From Sedimenticola selenatireducens DSM 17993 (GTDB lineage: Bacteria > Pseudomonadota > Gammaproteobacteria > Chromatiales > Chromatiaceae): 64,000 bases of DNA. Positions within the stretch are counted from its first letter, which is position 1. Every line of letters starts with the position of its first letter. The notes beneath the pieces are model-generated. The model searched no databases. It had not been told where the DNA came from and saw only the letters and a list, made by a program, of their open reading frames with translations. The stretch is from positions 15,148 through 79,147 of the forward strand of contig NZ_ATZE01000022.1 of NCBI RefSeq assembly GCF_000428045.1, given 5' to 3'. The position numbers were made by a program, and so were the translations under genes. Below are positions 38,166-45,371 of the stretch, in pieces.

Positions 38166-39023
38166 TCACTCCGCGCCGCTGCCAGGCTGTTTTCCAGCCA
38201 CCGCCTCATCGGTGGCTGGTTGCATCTGCGACGACTGGTTGCGTTGCCCCAGCTTCTCCTCGATGAGCAGGCTGAGACGCTGCTCCATATCATCAGGGTC
38301 CTCCACGGGGGGACGGCCACCGGGTTCGTCGATCAACTGGGTGACGCCGGAAAGCCACTCCTCCAGATCGTTGAAAAAGCGGTTCTGGGCATGCCCGGCG
38401 AGGATATCGATGAATCCCAGCACCAGGGAGCCGCCGAGGCCGAACAGGGATGAGCTGAAGGCGGTGCCCATGCCGTTCAGGGGTTGCTGCAGTCCGGCCT
38501 TGAGCTGTCCGAAGACGGCCGCAAAGTCCCGATTGCCCACGTCCAGCCCACCAATGACACTGCTCACCGAGGAGATGGTGCCGAGCAGCCCCCAGAAGGT
38601 ACCGAGCAGGCCGAGAAAGACCAGCAGACCGATCATGTAGCGGGAGATCTCGCGGGACTCATCGAGGCGCGCGCGAATGCCGTCCAGTACCGTGCGCAAT
38701 GACAGGGCGGAGAGACGGAAACGGTCCTTGCGCCGTCCATGCAGATGGCGGGCCAGCCCTTTCATCAGGCGCGGGCTTTCGGCAACGGAAATCCCCGCCT
38801 CCCCGGTCCGGAACAGGGTGATCCAGCGGATCTCCGGTTCCAGGATCACCACATGGCGTATGTTGATGATAATGCCGATCAGCAGGGCGCCGATAATCAG
38901 TGAGTTGAAACCCCAGTTGGCCATGAAGGCGCTTTGCAGCGGCGCAAACAGCAACAGGCAGACGCCGGCCACCAGGGCCAGATAAATACCCATCCAGAGC
39001 AGGGAATGGCGTGGATTACTCAT
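38166..39023 (-). CDS. MotA/TolQ/ExbB proton channel family protein
   Basis: 285 residues. Two membrane segments near the N-terminus (about 12-33 and 36-55) and two later (about 130-155 and 185-215, with GLLGTFWGLLGTISSVSS). The GTFWGLLGT segment and the GMGTAFSSSLFGLGGSLVLGF helix are the MotA/TolQ/ExbB signature. With the following OmpA-domain protein it makes a MotAB-like unit. No flagellar, Tol or Zorya genes are adjacent. Confidence 0.88.
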   Translation of the reverse strand: MSNPRHSLLWMGIYLALVAGVCLLLFAPLQSAFMANWGFNSLIIGALLIGIIINIRHVVILEPEIRWITLFRTGEAGISVAESPRLMKGLARHLHGRRKDRFRLSALSLRTVLDGIRARLDESREISRYMIGLLVFLGLLGTFWGLLGTISSVSSVIGGLDVGNRDFAAVFGQLKAGLQQPLNGMGTAFSSSLFGLGGSLVLGFIDILAGHAQNRFFNDLEEWLSGVTQLIDEPGGRPPVEDPDDMEQRLSLLIEEKLGQRNQSSQMQPATDEAVAGKQPGSGAE

Positions 39024-39269
39024 GTCTTGAGAAACCTCCCGAAAGCAGAGTTGCCACCATACTCCGGGACGGCAGGGGGTTCAACGGGGCGCATGGCCCC
39101 GCCATGTGTGGCGCGCCGGCAAATCACGAATCTGTGATCGGCTCGATTAATTTGCCCGGGCGGAAGAAAAGGGTGGCCTGACCGGATGACTTCCCATCGT
39201 GCCGCACAGGCCATATCACCCGGTGGCGGCAGTCCGTTAGGGTGCGGGCGGTCCGGGTTAACACGGTTG

Positions 39270-40070
39270 TTAAGTTGCTGGCTTTACCGCCTCAATCGCT
39301 GCGGAAACGATATAGTCTGAAATATCAGTCCCCGGCACCCATTCACGGATGAATGATCTGCTTTCATCCTTTGGGGCAACATGAATGCTCGTGAACCCTG
39401 CTTCTGCCAGCATCCGCTCAATCTCCGGCACCGGGGATGCACCCGCCATGCACCCCGCATACAGCGCCATGTCTTCACGAACCTCTTGCGGCAGTTCCGT
39501 AGCGGCAACCACGTCCGAAATTGCCAGTCTGCCGCCGGGTTTCAGGACACGGTAAGCCTCGGAAAATACCCTGGGCTTGTCTGGTGACAAATTGATGACA
39601 CAGTTTGAAATGATCACATCGACACTGCCATCGGCGACCGGCAGGTTCTCGATCTCGGCGAGGCGAAACTCCACATTCCGGTAGTTGCCCTGGTCCGCAT
39701 TGGCGCGTGCCTTGGTGATCATTTCAGGGGTCATATCCACGCCGATGACGTGTCCCGTGTCTCCTACCTGTCGGGCTGCAAGAAAACAGTCGAAGCCGCC
39801 ACCGCTACCCAGATCAAGGACGATTTCACCTGCCTTGAGTGCAGCAATTGCTTGCGGGTTTCCACATCCAAGCCCCATGTTTGCTCCTTGGGGGGTGGAC
39901 GTAACATCGTCAGTGCTGTAACCCATTTCTTGTGAAATGGCCTCGGCACTTGGCGTGGAGGCATCACAGCAGGTTGTGCCACAACCGCAGCCCGCACTTT
40001 CACTCTCTGCCACTTGCCCATACCGCCGGCGCACCGCCTGGCGGATCTCATCATTTCTCACATAACCCAT
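39270..40070 (-). CDS. arsM: Arsenite S-adenosylmethyltransferase
   Basis: 266 residues from the ATG at 40070, which has GGAGA six bases ahead; the frame extends to 40148. The SAM loop is LDLGSGGGFDCF (85-96). Cysteines C69 (GLGCGNP), C157 (NCVINL) and C207 (GCMAGA) match the arsenite-binding set of ArsM, with the 50-residue spacing of the last two. An additional CxC-x3-CC cluster (28-35) is near the N-terminus. It methylates As(III) to volatile or less toxic species. It lies 81 bases after sigZ on the same strand. Confidence 0.93.
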   Translation of the reverse strand: MGYVRNDEIRQAVRRRYGQVAESESAGCGCGTTCCDASTPSAEAISQEMGYSTDDVTSTPQGANMGLGCGNPQAIAALKAGEIVLDLGSGGGFDCFLAARQVGDTGHVIGVDMTPEMITKARANADQGNYRNVEFRLAEIENLPVADGSVDVIISNCVINLSPDKPRVFSEAYRVLKPGGRLAISDVVAATELPQEVREDMALYAGCMAGASPVPEIERMLAEAGFTSIHVAPKDESRSFIREWVPGTDISDYIVSAAIEAVKPAT

Positions 40071-40151
40071 TGGTTTCTCCTGTCGCTTGGGTACCGACGC
40101 TGGTTGCGTCATACCCATATAGACGGAGACATAGCAAAAAAGACGCAAAAT

Positions 40152-40697
40152 TCACGAGCACCGTCCATTGCATTCTTTTTGACGCGGCTCATAGTCGACG
40201 ACGCCGTTTTGTCCGGTTTCGATCACGCAACAGTCGTGCAAGCGCTGCCGTAATTGGTCACGGCCCCGCTGTATCCTCGATTTCGCTCCGGAATAGGAGA
40301 GCCCAAGGTGCGTTGCTACCTCCTTTTGGGATAACCCCTCAATCTCGGACAGCGTCAGGGCCAAGCGGTAGGTCTCCGGCAGGTCGTCAATAAGCGGCTG
40401 GAGACAGCTAGCCAGTTCCTCTACCGGGTCGCGCTCCCATTCCGGGGCGGTCAATTCCTCCGGCAGTTCAGTCCAGGGTTTCTGCGATCGGTAGTGATCG
40501 GCGATGACGTTTGATGCTATCCGATACAACCACGGTGCGACGCTACCGCGCACCCGCAGTGAATGGAGGTTTTCATACGCCTTAATAAATACCTCTTGGA
40601 GGATATCATCCACCACGTCCGGTTCAGGTACGCGTCTGACCACGTAAGCGCGTAAACGCGCCTTGTGTTCGTCCCATATGTCAGATATCGGGTGCAT
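40152..40697 (-). CDS. sigZ: ECF sigma factor, SigZ-like
   Basis: 181 residues. Region 2 has DDILQEVFIKAYENL and PWLYRIASNVIADHYR; region 4 has LSEIEGLSQKEVATHLGLS and KSRIQRGRDQLRQRL. The C-terminus carries C156-C157 and C176-x3-C180, a cysteine cluster typical of SigZ. It could bind a metal or metalloid. No anti-sigma gene adjoins; instead arsM follows, suggesting that this sigma factor responds to arsenic. That is inference. Confidence 0.88.
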   Translation of the reverse strand: MHPISDIWDEHKARLRAYVVRRVPEPDVVDDILQEVFIKAYENLHSLRVRGSVAPWLYRIASNVIADHYRSQKPWTELPEELTAPEWERDPVEELASCLQPLIDDLPETYRLALTLSEIEGLSQKEVATHLGLSYSGAKSRIQRGRDQLRQRLHDCCVIETGQNGVVDYEPRQKECNGRCS

Positions 40698-40751
40698 GGT
40701 TTTCTCAATTTAAGGAGCGTTTGGTCATAAGCAGGATTAGGCCTTTGATTC

Positions 40752-40853
40752 TCAGGCACCTGTTAAAATCCCATCGAAGAATCGGGTAAGACCAGCAAAA
40801 TCATCCACCGGCAGAATATTCGCAATGTACTGATCCGGATGGACAAGGATCAT
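40752..40853 (-). pseudogene. C-terminal remnant of a FAD-dependent aromatic hydroxylase
   Basis: The last 33 codons read ILVHPDQYIANILPVDD, then FFDGILTGA-stop. The LVRPDQYVAxVLP ending is diagnostic of phenol/3-hydroxyphenylpropionate-type FAD monooxygenases. Upstream in frame the homology stops within seven codons, at a repeat copy (40874-40894). The gene was therefore cut off by the event that placed the repeat and tehB here. Confidence 0.72.
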
Positions 40854-40873
40854 ACAAACCAAAGTATGGCAAA

Positions 40874-40894
40874 ATATGGGGTCAAATGAAAAAC
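40874..40894 (-). repeat. Dispersed repeat, TTTTTCATCTGACCCCAAT type, inverted copy
   Basis: The minus strand reads GTTTTTCATTTGACCCCATA, one or two changes from the consensus seen at 44841-44859 and 44954-44972. It abuts the broken hydroxylase gene and is inverted relative to the other copies. Confidence 0.65.
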
Positions 40895-40921
40895 TATTCA
40901 TGGACCTGCGTGTGCGATATT

Positions 40922-40947
40922 GGGTTTCTCATCCGACCCCAATTTTT
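40922..40947 (+). repeat. Dispersed repeat, TTTTTCATCTGACCCCAAT type
   Basis: GGGTTTCTCATCCGACCCCA, then ATTTTT: a diverged copy, 28 bases after the inverted one. The two together form an imperfect inverted pair just before tehB. Confidence 0.65.
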
Positions 40948-41031
40948 GTTAATAGCTTTGGCTATTGCCATTTAACTGCGCCTAAAAAGTAGTAACATAC
41001 AGGTCCTCATTTCAAAAACTAAGTGGTTGCC

Positions 41032-41598
41032 ATGACAGTTGACCTAAATAGCCGTTACGGCTTAAATCCTGCGCATAGTGAAGTGGTAGAGGCGTGCAAA
41101 ATTATTGAGCCATGCAATGCCTTGGATATGGGCTGTTCCAATGGACGCAATGCCTTATATCTCAACCAGCTTGGCTTTAACGTGATCGCAGTAGACAACA
41201 ACCCCAGCGCTATCGATATGCTGCAGCAGATTGTGAGCGAAGAGGGGATAGCCAACATTAAGGCGCAGGTGTACGACATCAATAATGCCGGGCTTGGTGT
41301 GGATTATGGCTTTATTGCCAGCACCGTAACCTTAATGTTTCTCGACCCAACTCGTGTTGATGCTGTTATTGCCGATATGCAAGAGCATACTCTGCCCGGC
41401 GGTTATAACCTGATTGTTTGCGCCATGAGCACTGAAGAACACCCATGCCCAGTCCCCTTCGCTTTTACCCTGAAAGCAGGGCAGTTGCGTGAGGCTTACG
41501 CGGGGTGGGAGCTGATTAAGTACAATGAAGATTTAGGTACCATGCACAATGGCGCGCAATTGCAGTTTGCGACCATGTTGGCGCGGAAACCTGGGTAG
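41032..41598 (+). CDS. tehB: Tellurite/SAM-dependent methyltransferase TehB
   Basis: 188 residues. The SAM motif LDMGCSNGRNALYL (31-44) and the conserved GGYNLIVCAMSTEEHPCPV, then GWELIKYNEDLG and FATMLARKPG follow TehB along its whole length. It can detoxify tellurite or methylate selenium and arsenic compounds. The ATG at 41032 is preferred over an in-frame GTG at 41023. AT content is higher than in the neighbours, and the gene lies between copies of a dispersed repeat, which suggests acquisition. Confidence 0.92.
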   Translation: MTVDLNSRYGLNPAHSEVVEACKIIEPCNALDMGCSNGRNALYLNQLGFNVIAVDNNPSAIDMLQQIVSEEGIANIKAQVYDINNAGLGVDYGFIASTVTLMFLDPTRVDAVIADMQEHTLPGGYNLIVCAMSTEEHPCPVPFAFTLKAGQLREAYAGWELIKYNEDLGTMHNGAQLQFATMLARKPG

Positions 41599-41869
41599 TT
41601 AAATGAATGATGAAGGCCGTTGTTACCTCAGCGGTCGACATAACCACACCGCATAAAGATTCAACAGACTACCTAGCCATAACTGGCTCCAATGCACGTT
41701 TTGGCCCTCCCAAGAGATGAAAAAGCAGACGCGCCATCGGTGGTCTCATCATCTACCGGGGCGGCGTCTCGTCAGAGAAACCCTCGCTCCGTTGACTAAA
41801 GGCGGCTAATGGGTGACCCTGAATATTCGTGTCAGGTTGTGGTTCTCGAATTTTCTCGGTGTTTCCCAG
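41599..41869. other. Intergenic region
   Basis: 271 bases between convergent genes. I see no RNA gene, repeat copy or strong terminator. Confidence 0.35.
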
Positions 41870-43009
41870 TCAATTTTGTCCTATCTGCTTTTTTGATTGA
41901 ATTTGCCCCGCCAATCCAGATTTTACTGGCACCCTGATATAGCATTCCCTGTTCGCATCCGCCGAATCAGGATAACTGTTTCTGAATTCAAAACCCGTTG
42001 AAAATCTTTTTCCACCGGAAGCGGGAGTCGTTACAAATGATATGGACACTTCTGTTGAAATATAGTCGTAGCTTTTGGTTTCAGGTGTGCTGTTTCCACG
42101 CAGATAACGAGCGTCACGGATTTTTTTCATCACGATCTCGGCATTGATTTGCGAAACAGGTGGATGAAACCGGTCCTGTTTCCCGATATAGCATTGCAGA
42201 TAGATGAGGTCCTGGTGGTCGGCGGCGTGAAACTCACAGTCATCCTTGTCAAAAACTATTTGACCACGCCCGTCATGCCCCTGAAAGAACTGGATGGTGT
42301 CTTTGATATCTTCGATTGTTCCCGAATCATGGTAATCGTTGATTTTTACGGGGTATTCTGCTTTCCGCTGATCTATGGAAGAACTCTCACTCTCCCAACC
42401 GAGAATATACTCATCTGCCGTGTTATATACAGCCACTATATGGCGCGGGCCTTGAGTCAGAGGATTACTGTCATTTGATACACATGCCAGGATCTTGTCG
42501 TTGGTGTTTATATTTTTTACCGAGCGATAACGCTCGTAGCCGGTTGTGGCTCCAAATGCCAATTTCCGTGGAAAAATCACATACTTGGAAATGTTTATCG
42601 ACACCTTTTCCCGTGTAGCGAGATTTTGGCAGTTTCCCAATAAAACCAGGCGAGCCCGTTCAACAGTTTTTTTGTTTTTGATCCGGTTGATGTCATCTGT
42701 CCTTTTGACGATAAAACCCGTGCATTTGATTGGGTTGCCTTGCAGATTGAAACTGACGTCATAAACATCGATGGGACTTATTGCCTTATCGGCAAATATG
42801 GCGTCCTGATAAACAATCAGTTTCTCCAGGTCGTCAATCAGCAAGTCACTTGTCTTAACAGTGATGGCAGAAGTGTCGGTTGGTCCAAAATCGAGCAGAA
42901 TATCCATGAAGTAATCTTGTACCAGGGGTGTCCAAATACTCCCAGACTCAGCGCATGGTGCAAATTGCGGGAATATAAAAATCAGCAACCCTAAGTATGT
43001 GGTCTTCAT
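41870..43009 (-). CDS. Secreted protein of unknown function
   Basis: 379 residues from the ATG at 43009, which has GGGAGG eight bases ahead; ATG/GTG codons at 43015 and 43018 are alternatives. An N-terminal signal peptide (TYLGLLIFIFPQFAPC-A) targets it to the periplasm, and the cysteine could be a lipid anchor, although the lipobox is poor. The body is rich in Asp, Asn and Lys with several cysteines and no motif I know. Its base composition is much more AT-rich than the chromosome average here, a sign of horizontal origin. Confidence 0.7.
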   Translation of the reverse strand: MKTTYLGLLIFIFPQFAPCAESGSIWTPLVQDYFMDILLDFGPTDTSAITVKTSDLLIDDLEKLIVYQDAIFADKAISPIDVYDVSFNLQGNPIKCTGFIVKRTDDINRIKNKKTVERARLVLLGNCQNLATREKVSINISKYVIFPRKLAFGATTGYERYRSVKNINTNDKILACVSNDSNPLTQGPRHIVAVYNTADEYILGWESESSSIDQRKAEYPVKINDYHDSGTIEDIKDTIQFFQGHDGRGQIVFDKDDCEFHAADHQDLIYLQCYIGKQDRFHPPVSQINAEIVMKKIRDARYLRGNSTPETKSYDYISTEVSISFVTTPASGGKRFSTGFEFRNSYPDSADANRECYIRVPVKSGLAGQIQSKKQIGQN

Positions 43010-43544
43010 CGGCATCACCTCCCTTTAAAGGCCCCAGCTTGGCGAGGTAGTAAAATTGAAGCGCCAACAGCCAAAGTTCCATTCAATGGGGTATGAAGTT
43101 CCTTGTGCATATTCTTAATCCATGTGACCGATTACTTTGAAGAGGCACGGCAAACGGCCAAAAGCCCAGTAACGTCGCATAGAGATAAGCAAGTATCGGG
43201 CCATGTAATATAAATCAATAACTTATATCTATTGCCATGATTAACATGTAAAACGGGTCGTCTCCCCCGAACGGGGGATATGGGCAATGCCGGATTATGA
43301 AAAGAAGAGACGGTCAGCGTAAGCGGCACAATTAACCGTGCGCCAAGATTGCACTCATCCAGCATGTGTCGATCGGTATCGGCAGACACCAAGTTCTTGG
43401 CAATTTCGAAGGTGTCACTGATCGATCGGCAATTCTCACGATGGCGAGAATAGACCGGTGAGAGCTTGGGCTATATGCGCAAGGCATTGCATCTTTAGTT
43501 TTGTTCCGTCCGAAGTCTTGAATTGATAAGCCTGTGTCGGTTCT
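43010..43544. other. AT-rich intergenic region
   Basis: About 535 bases between the unknown gene's start and the end of the LuxR-type gene. It should contain the promoter of the former. A small GC-rich hairpin, CCCCCG-AA-CGGGGG (43264-43277), stands out in otherwise AT-rich DNA. The short frames here look random. Confidence 0.4.
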
Positions 43545-44687
43545 TCAGGATGGAAAGCTGCGCATCACCACTGAAATGAGTTCGCTTTGTCGGTGGGTGT
43601 TGGTTTTTTTGAAAATATGTTTCAAGTGAGATTTCAAGGTTTCACGAGAAATTTTCATGGCATCGGCAATCTCCTTGCCGGTATAACCCTGAACCAGCAT
43701 GATCGTTACCTTGGTTTCCGACACCGTCAAGTTGTAGCGGTGTCGGATCAATTCCTCCCTGGATTCACTAGCGGCATCAGGATCATGAATAAAAATAACA
43801 ACCGCATTATCACGCTTACTATTGATATTTGTTTGTTCATAGGCTGGTGCAATCAGCAATTCAAAGGGGCGTTTTCCTGATGGGCGGAGAACAGGAAAGG
43901 ACCGGCCATGGGTGATGGCTTCACCCTGAATCGTTTTGCATATGCCATTGATAAGTCTATAGAGCGCAGTATCCTCGCCGGGAAGCATGGTGTGGAGCTC
44001 ATGATTTCTGAGATGCAGTCCATCTGCCCGTTCAAGCATCACTCTTGCTGCATCATTGATTTCCAGTACCTGGCCAGAGATATCCAGAAGTACAACGCCT
44101 TGAAGAACCGTGTCGACAACTCTGGATAGCCGGTCAAGTCGCGCATCTATATGAGAAATTTTTGTGTGCAGCTGTAACGCGGTTTGCAGGTGAGGAAGTA
44201 TGAGTTCGCAGAACCTCAATCGACTTGCCGGATCCAAATGTCGCTTATCCTTGGCATAGTGTAGAGCGATAGTTGAATGTACCTGTCCCGTTTTTTGTAA
44301 GGTGATTCGGATGGCATTCCGAACCGTTAAACCTTGTGGTGACACATGATCATTGAAGAATTCACCCTTCTCCACCTCTTTATCGGGGATCAGATCAGCT
44401 AGCAAACCCAGCGTACCGGGGTTAGGCAGTAGCGACGGGTGGATGGAGATATATGGGTTGATGTACTGGTAGTAAGCGTCATACTCCTGTGCATACCGCT
44501 CTTCCAGGTTGATGCAGCACTCCAGATTTGTCTGGCGTATGGATGAGTTGTGGTGAACGAACAATCCCTGGTCTGCACCGACGGTTTGACAGATTGCCGT
44601 TATGACGTTGCGCCAAGCCTCATCATCTCCAGCAGCTTGATAGATGAGCGGGATCAGGTTGAGTACGGCCTGCTGCATATCCTGCAT
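43545..44687 (-). CDS. LuxR-family transcriptional regulator with PAS-like domain
   Basis: 380 residues. The C-terminal helix-turn-helix is clear: LTVSETKVTIMLVQGYTGKE, then IADAMKISRETLKSHLKHIF and KKTNTHRQSELI (about 317-370). A PAS-like sensory domain precedes it (VLLDISGQVLEINDAARVML, about 198-218). The N-terminal 180 residues form an unknown sensing region. The target is not apparent; neighbours are unrelated. Confidence 0.85.
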   Translation of the reverse strand: MQDMQQAVLNLIPLIYQAAGDDEAWRNVITAICQTVGADQGLFVHHNSSIRQTNLECCINLEERYAQEYDAYYQYINPYISIHPSLLPNPGTLGLLADLIPDKEVEKGEFFNDHVSPQGLTVRNAIRITLQKTGQVHSTIALHYAKDKRHLDPASRLRFCELILPHLQTALQLHTKISHIDARLDRLSRVVDTVLQGVVLLDISGQVLEINDAARVMLERADGLHLRNHELHTMLPGEDTALYRLINGICKTIQGEAITHGRSFPVLRPSGKRPFELLIAPAYEQTNINSKRDNAVVIFIHDPDAASESREELIRHRYNLTVSETKVTIMLVQGYTGKEIADAMKISRETLKSHLKHIFKKTNTHRQSELISVVMRSFPS

Positions 44688-44834
44688 GGCATCGAACCTC
44701 CTTGTCGCGGTTGAACAATCTATCTGTAACCCCAGGTTTCCCGGGCAACTGCGTGAGTCGTTAGCTGCGCTACCCTTAAGAATAGGATATGTATGGCGCC
44801 CTGCAACCTGGCATCAAGGGACCAAAAGTGCGGT

Positions 44835-44859
44835 ATTGGGTTTTTCATCTGACCCCAAT
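44835..44859 (+). repeat. Dispersed repeat with inverted ends
   Basis: ATTGGG, then TTTTTCATCTGACCCCAAT: the best copy, ending with CCCCAAT that pairs with the opening ATTGGG. GGGGTCAGA-type sequences of this kind are often seen around REP-associated tyrosine transposases, as I recall; that association cannot be tested here. Confidence 0.7.
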
Positions 44860-44953
44860 GGTGTTTTCATTTTTATCTTTCGATAGACGATTTATTAAAA
44901 TGACAAGCGCCCACGGATTTCACAATGCAGAGCGCTAAAATAGCCCCATTGTG

Positions 44954-44972
44954 TTTTTCATCTGACCCCAAT
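44954..44972 (+). repeat. Dispersed repeat, TTTTTCATCTGACCCCAAT copy
   Basis: Identical over 19 bases to the copy ending at 44859. It is preceded by CCCCATTG. Confidence 0.7.
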
Positions 44973-45119
44973 TATTTGAAGGGTGTAGGTACTTGATGTT
45001 TCCAATAGATGCGATGTAATAGTCTTCTTGAGATCTGTCATGTCGATGGCCTTTCGGGGCGTGGTGAGTTGCCCATAAACACAGTCTTCCTTAAATGATA
45101 AATTTTGCCGTTTCTGGGC

Positions 45120-45140
45120 TCTATATGACCCCAATTATTA
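45120..45140 (+). repeat. Dispersed repeat, partial copy
   Basis: Keeps TGACCCCAATTATT, identical to the sequence following the copy at 44954, but has lost the TTTTTCATC half. Confidence 0.6.
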
Positions 45141-45276
45141 AGCCTCCTGCCCTAGGGATTGCCCATTGACGCTAAAAGTTACCAGTTTACGGCGAGGGAA
45201 GGAATGCCTTTCTTGTTAGTGGGTTGGATGGGGTAAGGGGAGAAGCGTTCCAGCCCTAAGCGGGTCTGCAAGAAGA

Positions 45277-45304
45277 AGCCGGTATCACGCAAGCGATACC
45301 GGCT
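45277..45304 (-). terminator. Terminator after the acyl-CoA ligase operon
   Basis: AGCCGGTATC (45277-45286), eight-base loop, GATACCGGCT (45295-45304), a perfect 10-base stem. On the minus strand it is followed by TCTTCTT. It lies 67 bases after the ligase stop codon, so it closes the long minus-strand block. A CTGTTTTGT tail on the other side may let it work both ways. Confidence 0.78.
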
Positions 45305-45371
45305 CTGTTTTGTACAGCCTCTTGTTGGTTCAGGGCACCACTACGAGACGCTCCGAGGCCCTGTCAACATG

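Larger units (their letters stand above)
44688..45371. other. Intergenic region carrying dispersed repeats
   Basis: 684 bases. It holds three copies of the TCATCTGACCCCAAT-type repeat (44835-44859, 44954-44972, 45120-45140) and a terminator (45277-45304). No intact transposase and no RNA gene was recognised. Confidence 0.5.

Noticed and set aside
36882-39023. Zorya anti-phage system (ZorA/ZorB-like pair)
   Set aside because: The two proteins share the MotA and OmpA folds, but no ZorC, ZorD or ZorE-type genes lie beside them; neighbours are a small unknown gene and arsM-sigZ.
44940-45140. Possible transposase remnant between the repeat copies
   Set aside because: Translations in all frames gave no recognisable transposase motif, so only the repeats are reported.
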